The notes: generated from the sequence alone by a model not told the origin. A stretch of DNA of 40,431 bases from Oceanospirillum beijerinckii DSM 7166 (GCF_000422425.1 NZ_AULT01000054.1:1-40431); one strand, 5' to 3'. Numbered from the stretch's first letter, positions 1-7,901 are shown. Numbers and translations are program-made.

Positions 1-1
1 A

Positions 2-295
2 CATACAGGCGCATCACTTTACAAAGCATTCAAACCCGAAGTGGCAAGGGCTTTGTTGGATAAACTGGAGTTTGTTTATACACCAAAGCATGGTAGCTGG
101 CTGAATATGGCAGAGTGTGAGTTCAGTGTATTAGCACGGCAATGTCTGGACAGACGATTGCCAGATATTGAAACAGTCGAGCGTGAGGTAAGTAGCTGGG
201 TTGAAGAGAGAAACCGGGGAAAACAAAGAGTGGACTGGCGTTTTACAACGGAAGATGCCCGAATTAAGTTAAAACGCCTTTATCCTAATTTATAA
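2..295 (+). CDS. IS630-family transposase, C-terminal part, cut by the window edge
   Basis: The reading frame is open from base 2, so the gene starts outside the window; the GTG at 41 is only an internal codon. The protein carries the IS630/Tc1-mariner type DDE end: a YTPKHGSWLNMAECEFS segment that supplies the last acidic catalytic residue (the E of MAECE), followed by a basic C-terminal region ending in KRLYPNL. This enzyme cuts and joins the ends of its insertion sequence and usually targets TA dinucleotides. What lies downstream is a broken LysE-type gene, which suggests the element or a rearrangement around it destroyed that gene. The right end of the element should lie between about 296 and 314, but I could not define an inverted repeat. 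Whether the element is intact cannot be judged here. Confidence 0.85.
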   Translation, partial: HTGASLYKAFKPEVARALLDKLEFVYTPKHGSWLNMAECEFSVLARQCLDRRLPDIETVEREVSSWVEERNRGKQRVDWRFTTEDARIKLKRLYPNL

Positions 296-313
296 GACTG
301 ATGGACTACTAGT

Positions 314-560
314 ATGCTGTTAGCCCTTTCCCACGGTATGCAATACGGTTTATTGACCCCAATACCCATTATCTAGTGCAATCGAGTATTCTATCGGCCT
401 TCATGCCGTTATCGCATTTATCTGTTTTATGCTCTATGGGATGATAGGCCACAAATTGGTCGCACTTTTTTCCAAGGCCAAAATAAGACAACGCATCAAC
501 CAATTGATTGGTGGCGGCTTTATCAGTGCCGGTATCGGGCTAGCCAGCAGCAATCGATAA
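314..560 (+). pseudogene. Remnant of a LysE/RhtB-family amino-acid exporter
   Basis: Two fragments of a LysE/RhtB exporter can be read in different frames. From 314 the frame gives MLLALSHGMQYGLL, matching the segment that follows the PGPN motif near the N terminus of the family, then stops at 374. From about 357 to 560 another frame gives a C-terminal piece with a hydrophobic helix (AVIAFICFMLYGMIG) and the usual ending GGGFISAGIGLASSNR before TAA at 558. The family is normally about 205 residues with six membrane helices; here the extreme N terminus and the whole middle are gone. The left break coincides with the end of the IS630 fragment, so insertion plus internal deletion is the simplest history. 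No function is expected. Confidence 0.7.
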
Positions 561-581
561 TCTCTGTTTTAAGGAAGCATC

Positions 582-1262
582 ATGAATCAAGGTGTTAAGT
601 GGTTGGCCTGCCTCGGCTTAGCCACCGGATTAAGCGGTACAACTTTTGCTCAGAATCTGCCACAAAGTAACCCTCAAACAAAACCAGTTGTATCTGCCGT
701 TAATCAACCCGAAACCTGTGTCAAACTCAGCACGACTAAGGGTGATATCCTACTGGTACTGGACCGCCACGCAGCCCCTCAGACCAGTGAAAACTTTCTG
801 GGTTACGTTAACGATAAGTTTTACGACGGTACTATTTTTCACCGTGTGATTGACGGTTTTATGGTTCAGGGCGGCGGTTTTGATCGCTCTTTCGACGAAA
901 AAGAGACCGAGAAACCGATCAGCAATGAATCCAACAACGGCATGAAGAACCTGCGCGGCACCATCGCAATGGCACGTACCTCAGCGCCTCATACCGCGAC
1001 ATCTCAGTTCTTTATCAATACCGTCGATAACCCAGGCTTGGACTTTGGTGCCCGTGGCGCCAACAGTTGGGGCTATGCGGTGTTTGGCAAAGTCGTACAG
1101 GGTATGGAAGTGGTTGATGCCATGAGCAAAGTACAGACCGGCATGTACCGTCGCCACAGAGATGTACCTGCAGAGCTGCTACTGATTAACTCAGCCACCT
1201 CTTTTGGCTGTGTAAAGCAACCCGTAATGCAGCCACAACAACAGAAACCACAAGCTCAATAA
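582..1262 (+). CDS. Periplasmic cyclophilin-type peptidyl-prolyl isomerase
   Basis: This 226-residue protein begins with a signal peptide (residues 1-23, cleavage likely after TFA before Q24), so it should act in the periplasm, where cyclophilins speed cis-trans isomerisation of Xaa-Pro bonds during folding. The cyclophilin domain runs from about residue 46 to 212. It has the FHRVI motif at 86-90 (R88 is the expected catalytic arginine), MVQGG around 94-98, and the ARTSAPHTATSQFFIN segment around 131-146. The C terminus is a glutamine-rich tail (PQQQKPQAQ). The ATG at 582 follows AAGGAAG at a good distance. It resembles PpiA of enteric bacteria, but the short tail and early cysteine are its own. 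ytoQ follows 41 bases later in the same direction, so the two may be cotranscribed. Confidence 0.9.
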   Translation: MNQGVKWLACLGLATGLSGTTFAQNLPQSNPQTKPVVSAVNQPETCVKLSTTKGDILLVLDRHAAPQTSENFLGYVNDKFYDGTIFHRVIDGFMVQGGGFDRSFDEKETEKPISNESNNGMKNLRGTIAMARTSAPHTATSQFFINTVDNPGLDFGARGANSWGYAVFGKVVQGMEVVDAMSKVQTGMYRRHRDVPAELLLINSATSFGCVKQPVMQPQQQKPQAQ

Positions 1263-1303
1263 ACCGATTTGATTTTAGCTAAATACAACAATGAGGAGAT
1301 AGC

Positions 1304-1744
1304 ATGATCTGGACCGTTTACCTTTCCGGCGAGATTCACACCGATTGGCGCGAGCAGATTGAACAAGGTGCGAAAGCACTGGATCTGCCTGTAACCTTTA
1401 CCTCTGCAGTAACGGATCATGATGCCAGCGATGCCGCAGGTGATGTCTTAGGTACTCAGGAAGATAACTTCTGGCGTGATCATCAGTCTGCCAAAGTGAA
1501 TGCGATCCGCACTAAAAACCAGATCGAAAAATGTGATATCGCCGTCGTGCGCTTTGGCAACAAATACAAACAATGGAACGCGGCGTTTGATGCCGGTTAC
1601 CTGGCTGCGCTGGGTAAACCCTACATCACCCTGCACGATGAAGAGATTGTTCACCCACTGAAAGAAGTGGATGCTGCTGCCATGGCCTGGGCTAAAACCC
1701 CAGAGCAAGTGGTTGAAGTACTGAAGTATGTTACCACTCGCTAA
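1304..1744 (+). CDS. ytoQ: YtoQ family protein (nucleoside deoxyribosyltransferase-like fold)
   Basis: The 146-residue product begins MIWTVYLSGEIH and continues with WREQI, the pattern of the YtoQ family, which is related in fold to nucleoside 2-deoxyribosyltransferases. Other family signatures are the DNFWRDHQSAK segment, ...IRTKNQIEKCDIAVVRFG, and KYKQWNAAFDAGYLAALGKPYI. The length is the family's full length. The biochemical role is not established to my knowledge; a nucleotide- or nucleoside-binding role is inferred from the fold only. A strong ribosome binding site (TGAGGAG) sits 7 bases before the ATG. No membrane segment or signal peptide is visible, so it is cytoplasmic. It probably shares a transcript with the upstream isomerase gene and converges on the small membrane-protein gene ending at 1812. 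Confidence 0.85.
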   Translation: MIWTVYLSGEIHTDWREQIEQGAKALDLPVTFTSAVTDHDASDAAGDVLGTQEDNFWRDHQSAKVNAIRTKNQIEKCDIAVVRFGNKYKQWNAAFDAGYLAALGKPYITLHDEEIVHPLKEVDAAAMAWAKTPEQVVEVLKYVTTR

Positions 1745-1759
1745 GTATTGATCCAGTAG

Positions 1760-1811
1760 GAGGGCTTGGGCTTGACTGGCATTAACCCTTGTTATTCAAG
1801 CTTCTGCCCTC
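1760..1811. terminator. Possible bidirectional terminator between convergent genes
   Basis: GAGGGC (1760-1765) pairs with GCCCTC (1806-1811), and inside that CTTGA (1771-1775) pairs with TCAAG (1796-1800). It lies between two convergent genes. There is no strong T tract on either side, so this is a weak call. Confidence 0.3.
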
Positions 1812-2054
1812 TTAGCGCTTAAACCGTGTCCTGATTTGCTCCCATGTCAAAAGAATCAATAAAGCAAATGAGATGTAGTACACACCGTGCACAAGCCTTA
1901 CAACAAAGACATACACCTCTTTTGAGGGAAAACTAAAGCCTAACGTATTACGGGCACCCTCCACCAGATAGCTGGGACTCACCGCATTAGCAAACAGCAA
2001 AATCAGCACCCATAAAACAATCAGAACCGGCAGCCCTAAATGGGGAAATCTCAT
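1812..2054 (-). CDS. Small two-helix membrane protein of unknown function
   Basis: I do not recognise this protein. From the ATG at 2054 it is 80 residues with two clear membrane spans: one near the N terminus (LPVLIVLWVLILLFANAV) and one near the C terminus (VHGVYYISFALLILLTWEQI), and a basic tail RTRFKR. An in-frame TTG at 2090 would add 12 residues, but the ATG is preceded by AGAG at a usable distance and directly precedes the usual short N terminus of such proteins, so I prefer it. The gene converges on ytoQ and lies downstream of the ABC exporter gene on the same strand, separated from it by a terminator. Its reality rests on the hydrophobic pattern and the absence of any competing gene. 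Confidence 0.5.
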   Translation of the reverse strand: MRFPHLGLPVLIVLWVLILLFANAVSPSYLVEGARNTLGFSFPSKEVYVFVVRLVHGVYYISFALLILLTWEQIRTRFKR

Positions 2055-2121
2055 ATCGATATCTCTAAATAACCAATCAAAATAGAGCAACAGCAGTATA
2101 GCAGCATCCTCTCATCGAACA

Positions 2122-2178
2122 GAAAAACAAAAAGCTGCCTGCAAGAGACTGGCTTATCGCCAGTCCAGAAGACAGCTT
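2122..2178 (-). terminator. Rho-independent terminator of the ABC exporter gene
   Basis: Read on the minus strand, AAGCTG (2178-2173) and then GACTGGC (2165-2159) pair with GCCAGTC (2153-2147) and CAGCTT (2137-2132), followed by TTTTTGTTTTT. It lies 28 bases after the stop of the exporter gene. Confidence 0.65.
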
Positions 2179-2205
2179 CAGGCTATCATCAAGGCAGGAT
2201 TATAA

Positions 2206-4053
2206 TTACTCCTCGCCCAGGAAACCGCCGGTTTGATGGTCCCAGAGTTGTGAGTAGATTCCTCCCTGCTGGATCAGCTCACTGTGTTTACCCTGTTCGG
2301 AGATTTCACCCTTATCCAGCACCACTAAACGATCCAGTGCGGCAATGGTGGATAAACGGTGGGCGATAGCAATCACCGTTTTGCCTTCCATCAGCTTGTA
2401 TAAACTGGCCTGAATCGCCGCTTCTACCTCTGAATCCAATGCGGAGGTCGCTTCGTCCAGAATCAGAATGGGGGCATCTTTTAGCAGGACGCGGGCAATA
2501 GCGATACGCTGGCGCTGACCGCCGGACAGCTTAACGCCCCGTTCACCCACATGAGCATCATAACCACTACGACCCTGAAGATCGGTCAGGCCAAGAATAA
2601 AGTCATGGGCTTCCGCTTGCTTTGCGGCTTCTATCATCTCTTCTTCGGTCGCATCCGGGCGACCATAAAGAATATTGTCCCGTACCGAGCGGTGAAGCAG
2701 GGAGGTATCCTGAGTCACCATACCGATCTGGGCACGCAGAGAATCCTGTTGAACCTGTTGGATATTCTGACCATCGACCTTAATGGCACCGGTCTCGACA
2801 TCAAAGAAACGCATCAGTAGATTCACTACTGTGGATTTACCCGCACCTGAACGCCCCACCAAGCCGACCTTTTCGCCGGGTTTGATTTTCAGATCCAGGC
2901 AATCGATGATTTTTTTATTTTCACCGTGCTTTTCATTCTCACTATAATGGAAACCTACCTTATCAAAGTGAATTTCGCCGTGATCCACCCGAATCGGTTT
3001 GGCATTGCTCTGATCCTGAATCTGTAGGGGCTCAGACAGGGTGTTCATACCGTCTGCTACGGTGCCAATATTTTCAAACAGGGCGCTGACCTCCCACATA
3101 ATCCAGTGAGCCATACCGTTCAAACGCAGAGCCAGTGAAACCGCAATAGCGATAGAGCCCACAGATACTGCGTCCTCGGTCCATAACCAGATCGACAGCG
3201 CTGCGACACTAAAGGAAAGTAGGTGATTAATGCTCTGTACGCTTAGGTTTAACTGGGTCACCAAGCGCATCTGCTTATGTACTGTATCCATAAAAGCATC
3301 CATACCTTCTTTGGCGTACTCCGCTTCACGATCGGCATGAGAGAACAACTTTACGGTGACGATATTGGAATAAGAGTCGACAATACGGCCGCTCATAATG
3401 GAGCGGGCATCGGCTTGTTTTGACGAAATATCCTTCAGCTTAGGTACAAAGTAATACTGAATGCCTACATAACAGATCAGCCAGATTACCATCGGCATCA
3501 CTAGCAGATAATCTGCCTGAGCTACCAGCACCAGCATAGAAATAAAGTAGACAGAAATAAATACCAGCACATCCAACAGCTTCATCACGGTTTCACGCAC
3601 CGACAATGCGGTCTGCATCACCTTGGTAGAGATACGCCCGGCAAAATCGTTGGCATAAAAAGATACGCTCTGCTTAAGCAGATAGCGGTGTGCCAACCAG
3701 CGAATGGACATGGGGTAGTTGCCTAACAGCGTCTGGTGTGTCAGCAAAGAATGCAGAAAACCTGCTGCCGGTAACGCGACTAAAGGAACCATAGCCATCC
3801 AAAACAGCGTGCTGGATTCTTCTGCCAGGAAGGTCGCTGGGTCTTTACTGGACAGCCAATCCACCAGTTGCCCCATAAAACTGAATAGTGTCACTTCTAA
3901 AACAGCGACGATAGCCGTCAATAACGACATCAAAAGCAGTGGTTTTTCCATGCCCTTGGAGTAGTGACGACAGAACTGATAAATCCCTTTAGGTGGCTGA
4001 GTCGGTTCAGCCGGAGGAAAGGCAGGAATTAACCTTTCAAAAAAAGCAAACAT
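2206..4053 (-). CDS. ABC exporter half-transporter (fused membrane and ATPase domains)
   Basis: This 615-residue protein has the layout of a type IV (MsbA-like) half-exporter that works as a homodimer or heterodimer in the inner membrane. Residues about 35-330 form the membrane domain with six helices. The nucleotide-binding domain follows: Walker A GRSGAGKS at 400-407, the Q-loop near VTQDT (446-450), the ABC signature LSGGQ at 509-513, Walker B LILDE ending at E534, and the switch histidine in AIAHR. All catalytic residues are present, so it should hydrolyse ATP. The substrate cannot be read from sequence; relatives are called multidrug or lipid exporters. The ATG at 4053 is preceded by only a weak purine stretch. 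It stands alone, with a terminator at 2122-2178, and is divergent from yhhQ across 382 bases. Confidence 0.9.
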   Translation of the reverse strand: MFAFFERLIPAFPPAEPTQPPKGIYQFCRHYSKGMEKPLLLMSLLTAIVAVLEVTLFSFMGQLVDWLSSKDPATFLAEESSTLFWMAMVPLVALPAAGFLHSLLTHQTLLGNYPMSIRWLAHRYLLKQSVSFYANDFAGRISTKVMQTALSVRETVMKLLDVLVFISVYFISMLVLVAQADYLLVMPMVIWLICYVGIQYYFVPKLKDISSKQADARSIMSGRIVDSYSNIVTVKLFSHADREAEYAKEGMDAFMDTVHKQMRLVTQLNLSVQSINHLLSFSVAALSIWLWTEDAVSVGSIAIAVSLALRLNGMAHWIMWEVSALFENIGTVADGMNTLSEPLQIQDQSNAKPIRVDHGEIHFDKVGFHYSENEKHGENKKIIDCLDLKIKPGEKVGLVGRSGAGKSTVVNLLMRFFDVETGAIKVDGQNIQQVQQDSLRAQIGMVTQDTSLLHRSVRDNILYGRPDATEEEMIEAAKQAEAHDFILGLTDLQGRSGYDAHVGERGVKLSGGQRQRIAIARVLLKDAPILILDEATSALDSEVEAAIQASLYKLMEGKTVIAIAHRLSTIAALDRLVVLDKGEISEQGKHSELIQQGGIYSQLWDHQTGGFLGEE

Positions 4054-4345
4054 GAGGCGGTCCTATTGGATCTGACATCATTGGAAATGTGCAGCAGCAG
4101 AGTGGTTAAAACACAACTTTCCCTACAGCGCTATTGGCATTATGGAAAATATTGTGCAGAACCTCTGTGTCAGTGGAAAGGCGTTATAATAGTGGAAAAG
4201 TTAACCCGATAGCAGGCCTTTCAGGGTAAATTACTATCAACTTTTAGGAATAAGCAATTAAACCAGTGCGATGAAATAATTCATTCCGATGTTTGCTCAT
4301 GCCTTTAAGCCACCACTTTTGTCTAGGCATATCCGAAGCTTTCTG

Positions 4346-4351
4346 TATAAT
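4346..4351 (+). promoter_or_regulatory. Likely -10 box of the yhhQ promoter
   Basis: A perfect TATAAT lies 90 bases before the yhhQ start, which would start a transcript at about 4358 carrying the riboswitch at 4399-4429. No convincing -35 box is seen at 17 bases. Just downstream TGTCGA (4365-4370) and TCGACA (4380-4385) form a small hairpin. The rest of the 4054-4435 gap holds no gene I can support; another TATAAT is at 4185-4190. Confidence 0.45.
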
Positions 4352-4398
4352 CTGCCGCCGGTTATGTCGATGTATAGCGTCGACAGATAAATTTTAAC

Positions 4399-4429
4399 TT
4401 GGGTTCCCTCACCCCAATATACAAAAAGG
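4399..4429 (+). promoter_or_regulatory. preQ1 class I riboswitch (translational) before yhhQ
   Basis: TTGGG (4399-4403) pairs with CCCAA (4413-4417) as stem P1. The loop TTCCCTCAC ends with C4412, which matches the cytosine that pairs with preQ1 (C15 of the Thermoanaerobacter tengcongensis aptamer). After P1 comes an A-rich strand (TATACAAAAA) and then GG at 4428-4429. These GG bases are the core of the ribosome binding site, 6 bases before the ATG, and can pair with the CC at 4411-4413 to form the P2 pseudoknot. From memory the T. tengcongensis aptamer has the same order: CTGGG, 10-base loop, CCCAG, A-rich strand, AAGG. The gene behind it imports queuosine precursors, the expected target. 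Ligand binding should block translation. Confidence 0.85.
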
Positions 4430-4435
4430 TGCAAT

Positions 4436-5107
4436 ATGACTGCGTTTTCTTCTGTGCAACAGCGCAAGGCTTTGTCTTTTCTGGTTCTTTTTCACCTGTT
4501 GGTGATTAGCTCAAGCAACTATCTGGTACAGCTACCGTTTACCCTGTTTGGTTTTCATACGACTTGGGGTGCGTTTACCTTTCCTTTTATTTTTTTGGCC
4601 ACAGACCTGACGGTACGGATTTATGGTGCGGAACTGGCCCGTAAGATTATCTTCCGTGTGATGCTGCCGGCGCTACTGGTCTCTTATGGCCTATCGGTAC
4701 TCTTCTTTGAAGGTCAGTTCCAGGGTTTGGGTCAGCTAAGCGAGTTTAATCTGTTTGTCGCCCGTATCGCCATTGCCAGCTTTATGGCTTACCTGTTGGG
4801 GCAGATTTTGGATGTGCATGTGTTTAACAAGCTACGTCAGACTAAACAATGGTGGGTGGCTCCAAGCTTGTCGACGTTGTTAGGTAATGCACTGGATACC
4901 TTGGCATTTTTTGCGATTGCCTTTTATCAAAGTTCAGACCCGTTTATGGCGGAGCACTGGACTGAAATTGCTCTGGTGGATTACGGCTTCAAACTCCTGA
5001 TCAGCCTGGGGCTGTTTGTGCCTATGTATGGCGTGCTACTCAATACACTGGCAAGCCGTATTACTCAAGTTAATAATAACGTTGAGACACAACAGGCAAG
5101 CGTTTAA
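4436..5107 (+). CDS. yhhQ: Queuosine-precursor (preQ0/preQ1) transporter YhhQ
   Basis: The 223-residue product is a hydrophobic integral membrane protein of the YhhQ (VUT family) type with about six helices. Recognisable parts are the early SSSNYLVQLPFTLFG segment, TWGAFTFPFIFLATDLTVRIYG (conserved family block with acidic and arginine residues in a membrane setting), and SLSTLLGNALDTLAFFAIAF near the C terminus. Family members in Escherichia coli import the 7-deazaguanine precursors preQ0 and preQ1, which feed queuosine modification of tRNA wobble bases. The preQ1 riboswitch overlapping its ribosome binding site supports the same role here independently. The start at 4436 is set by AAAAAGG six bases upstream. 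No other queuosine genes are in the window, so whether the cell salvages or also makes the precursor is unknown. Confidence 0.92.
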   Translation: MTAFSSVQQRKALSFLVLFHLLVISSSNYLVQLPFTLFGFHTTWGAFTFPFIFLATDLTVRIYGAELARKIIFRVMLPALLVSYGLSVLFFEGQFQGLGQLSEFNLFVARIAIASFMAYLLGQILDVHVFNKLRQTKQWWVAPSLSTLLGNALDTLAFFAIAFYQSSDPFMAEHWTEIALVDYGFKLLISLGLFVPMYGVLLNTLASRITQVNNNVETQQASV

Positions 5108-5355
5108 GGTTCTCTGTCATCAGTAGCCCCCAGCAAAAAGCCGGAATATTCTACTCAGCTTATGAGTGTCTTATTTCTGTCCAAACATAGTATGACTCCT
5201 AAACTAAGGTAATGATCGACTTTATCTCTGACGTAGCATTCTGATGTTTTCTATATACTTGTTACCAGGCGGCACGACTTATGCTTGTATGTATAGAAAC
5301 ACTATGCACACGGCAGAATGTACCCTATTAAGGTGTCGCTTAAGGATTTGAATTT

Positions 5356-6492
5356 ATGACTGAATCAACCCGGGATCATAATGTTACAGCCCTTTATACA
5401 GAAGATCAGGCTCAGGTATTACAGGAACTGTCTGAGCAGTTGGGTGAGAGCGGTTCTGCAGTCTTGTATCTTGCTGCACAGATGGCAGCAGCTCCATTGC
5501 AGGAACAGTTAGTCAGCTGGGTTTTTGAACAGAGTGGGCAAGATATTGCCGCTGAGGAAGGGTTCGCTGTTTGTGCAAAGCTACATCTTGCTGAAGAGAT
5601 AGAGCCAGGCATCTGGTCTATCGATTGTGAGGTGGCTTCACATCTGACTTCAAGCCTTACGGAAACCGCGCAAGAAAAAGCCTTGAAGCTTAGACAGATA
5701 GCAGTGCAGTTTTTTAACCTGTCAGTTGACGGGCATATTCAAGCCCCTCTTATTGCCTCTGATCTGGAACATATACGCTTTTTAACTTCACAAGTGACTA
5801 GCGAGGTGGAATGTGATCTTTTGATCTGGCTGGCGGATTTTGCCTATAAAAACAATGATACTGCGACTTCTGCGCAAAGCTGGCAAACTATCTATCAGTA
5901 CCTGAGTGAAACATTTGGTGAAGAGCATGAAAATACTCTTATTGCCATGAATAACCTGGCCGAAAACTTGCGCGCGTTAGGACATTATGATGAGGCATTG
6001 GCACTTTATAAGGATCAGTTAGATATTTGTAACCGAGTATTTGGTGAAGATAATGTATCCACGTTGACCTCTGTGCAGAATTTAGCCTCTGTGCTGCGCG
6101 AATCCGGAGACCTTTTAGCAGCCCGGGATTTTGAACTCAGGGTTCTTGAGCAACGCAAGGTGAGTTTAGGTGAGGATCACCCTGATACTTTAGTATCGAT
6201 GAATAACTATGCTTCAACGCTAAAAGGCTTAGGTGATCTGGATCAAGCGAGGGCAATACAACAGAAGGTTTTGATTAAGCAGAAAGCTTATCACCGTATT
6301 GAAGATCCTGAAGTTACAGAAGCGGCATGGAACTTGATACAGACATTCCTACTGCAAGATGATTATGATGCAACACAAGATGTCTTGTTCGATGATTTAT
6401 TTTGGTTGATGGATGATAACGCTGTTCTTCAAAGCCATAGCCAAGCAAAAATTAAAGACATGTTGATGGAACTATTGAACCAGAAAGCCTAA
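5356..6492 (+). CDS. Tetratricopeptide-repeat protein, kinesin-light-chain type repeats
   Basis: The 378-residue protein has no signal peptide or membrane span. Residues about 180-320 contain at least three 42-residue repeats of the kinesin-light-chain TPR type, each with the pattern F-G-E-D/E-H then TL-MNNLA...L...G...A; examples are FGEEHENTLIAMNNLAENL and LGEDHPDTLVSMNNYASTL. The first 130 residues contain a leucine-rich helical region and a segment (VCAKLHLAEEIEPGIWSID) that reads like the winged-helix linker found between the NTPase and TPRs of STAND proteins, but no P-loop is present. TPRs bind other proteins; the partner is unknown. It stands alone, with 248 bases before it and no clear terminator after it. 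A role in signalling or scaffold assembly is inference only. Confidence 0.75.
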   Translation: MTESTRDHNVTALYTEDQAQVLQELSEQLGESGSAVLYLAAQMAAAPLQEQLVSWVFEQSGQDIAAEEGFAVCAKLHLAEEIEPGIWSIDCEVASHLTSSLTETAQEKALKLRQIAVQFFNLSVDGHIQAPLIASDLEHIRFLTSQVTSEVECDLLIWLADFAYKNNDTATSAQSWQTIYQYLSETFGEEHENTLIAMNNLAENLRALGHYDEALALYKDQLDICNRVFGEDNVSTLTSVQNLASVLRESGDLLAARDFELRVLEQRKVSLGEDHPDTLVSMNNYASTLKGLGDLDQARAIQQKVLIKQKAYHRIEDPEVTEAAWNLIQTFLLQDDYDATQDVLFDDLFWLMDDNAVLQSHSQAKIKDMLMELLNQKA

Positions 6493-6707
6493 CTTTTAGT
6501 ACCCGAGAGATTCAATAGATATGATCATTTCTGTTGTATGGCATAAAGAAAGGTTGTCAGCGTATCCTGCAAGCACACGGCTTTATGGCAATAAACAGGA
6601 TGATGGCGGTAGAGCCGTAACGGCTCATCGTCAATGCGGACTAGCTGGTAAAGTTCGGAAAATAACAACCTCGCAGAAGATAAATAGTATGAATATTCTG
6701 TGTTTTC

Positions 6708-7457
6708 TTACAGTAATTGCAGTTCATTAGGCACTTTTTTACTTAACTCAGACTGCCTTTTCAGCACAAATTCAGCCAGCATTTGAGTATAGTTTTCTGC
6801 CACGGCCTGCTGGACAGATTCACAACGGCTCAGATGATTCCGCCATTGCTTAACTTTAGGCACTGAGGCAAAGAAATCTATTCCGCTGATTTGATCAAAC
6901 AGATCAAAGTAGCGGAATACCGGTGCAAACACCGCATCGACCATACTGAAGTGCTGCCCACTAAAAAAGGGACCATCACTGACTTCCGTTTCCAGTAGTT
7001 CAAACTTTTGCTGAATCAGTTCGGCCTGTAGGTTTAGCTGACGGGAATCTTTCGCATTATAGTAACTGCCAATCGCATTCAGAGTGGCACTACCAAATTC
7101 CAGCCAACCCCGATGACGGGCACGGGCAATGGGGTCTTCCGGGTGCAGCCCTGGCTTAAACACATCATCCAGATATTCACAGATTGCGGATGATTCAAAT
7201 ATCGCCTGCTGGCCAATAAGCAGTACCGGCGTTTTCCCTAACGGAGAGATATTTAGAAACCAGTCCGGTTTATTTGCCAGATCAATATACTCCCTTTCAA
7301 ATTCAATGCCCTTTTCCGCCAGCACAATAGCAGCACGCTGCACATACGGGCATAACGTATGTGAGATTAACGTAATGGTTTCTTGAATGGGCTGAGACTG
7401 AATCGCCGTTTCAGGCTGAGCGCCCGGTTGTAACTGATTGATAGATTGAATGCCCAT
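6708..7457 (-). CDS. Glutathione S-transferase family protein
   Basis: This 249-residue protein has a roughly 25-residue extension followed by a thioredoxin-like GST N-terminal domain. That domain has a CPYVQR motif (C36), the pattern of cysteine-type GSTs of the omega-like group, then the cis-proline GKTPVL and the glutathione-binding ESSAICEYLDD stretch. The all-helical C-terminal domain (about 110-225) has the F-S-M-V-D-A-V-F-A-P segment with its conserved capping aspartate. It likely acts as a glutathione-dependent thiol transferase or reductase in the cytoplasm; the substrate is unknown. The ATG at 7457 has AGGAG and GCAGGAT upstream. It is divergent from a decayed LysR gene 83 bases away, which was probably its regulator, so control of this gene may now be changed or lost. 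Confidence 0.9.
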   Translation of the reverse strand: MGIQSINQLQPGAQPETAIQSQPIQETITLISHTLCPYVQRAAIVLAEKGIEFEREYIDLANKPDWFLNISPLGKTPVLLIGQQAIFESSAICEYLDDVFKPGLHPEDPIARARHRGWLEFGSATLNAIGSYYNAKDSRQLNLQAELIQQKFELLETEVSDGPFFSGQHFSMVDAVFAPVFRYFDLFDQISGIDFFASVPKVKQWRNHLSRCESVQQAVAENYTQMLAEFVLKRQSELSKKVPNELQLL

Positions 7458-7500
7458 ATCCTGCTCCTTTTGACTGGAATGATTGATAGCGCCAGTCTAG

Positions 7501-7510
7501 TATTGCAATA
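7501..7510. promoter_or_regulatory. TATTGCAATA palindrome, probable LysR operator
   Basis: A perfect 10-base palindrome lies midway in the 83 bases between the GST gene and the divergent LysR remnant, and a related ATGCAATA occurs at 7553-7560. A T-centred palindrome in a shared divergent promoter is the usual place for a LysR operator. The regulator it served is now a pseudogene. Confidence 0.45.
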
Positions 7511-7540
7511 CCGCATTTAAAATAAGCAAAATTACAATCC

Positions 7541-7901
7541 ATGAGTGCAAAAATGCAATACAAGCTAACGGCTTCGGACTTGGAAATCTTGCTGGATTGC
7601 ACCGGACGAAGCCCTGCCTGATCACCCATCAGTCTCCTGGCGTAAGCGCTACTACCCTAAGGCCAATGTAGCCTATCGGGTTGATAGCATTCTGACCGTA
7701 GCAGAGTTTATTCGACTGGGATTAGGTGTCGGGATTATTCCGCTGTTTCTGGCACAAAACTACCCGGATCTGGTGCAACTCACCGATGTACTGGACGAAT
7801 GCCAAACGGAACTCTGGCTGTTAGCCCACCAGGAATCACGACATTTACGCCGGGTTTCTGCTGTTTACGGACATCTGTCTCAAACCATTGTGCTGGAATA
7901 A
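7541..7901 (+). pseudogene. LysR-family regulator destroyed by a large internal deletion
   Basis: The N terminus is present: from ATG 7541 (or 7553) the frame reads MQYKLTASDLEILL, the first helix of a LysR DNA-binding domain, then runs to a stop at 7619. In a different frame from about 7590 to the TAA at 7899 the C-terminal effector-domain end is present: IAPDEALPDHPSVSWRKR, then VDSILTVAEFIRLGLGVGIIP and ELWLLAHQESRHLRR. LysR proteins have about 300 residues; roughly 180 residues, including the recognition helix and most of the effector domain, are missing, and the join shifts the frame. The junction falls around 7585-7600. It lies divergent from the GST gene in the classic LysR-target arrangement, so it was probably that gene's regulator. 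Confidence 0.8.

Noticed and set aside
4365-4385. Small hairpin TGTCGA/TCGACA as a separate regulatory element
   Set aside because: Only six base pairs with a nine-base loop; it lies within the yhhQ leader and may be incidental to the riboswitch.
6521-6730. Open frame of 69 codons after the TPR gene
   Set aside because: Composition looks random, no ribosome binding site is convincing, it overlaps the end of the convergent GST gene, and no homology is recognisable. The palindrome GAGCCGTAACGGCTC at 6612-6626 lies inside it.
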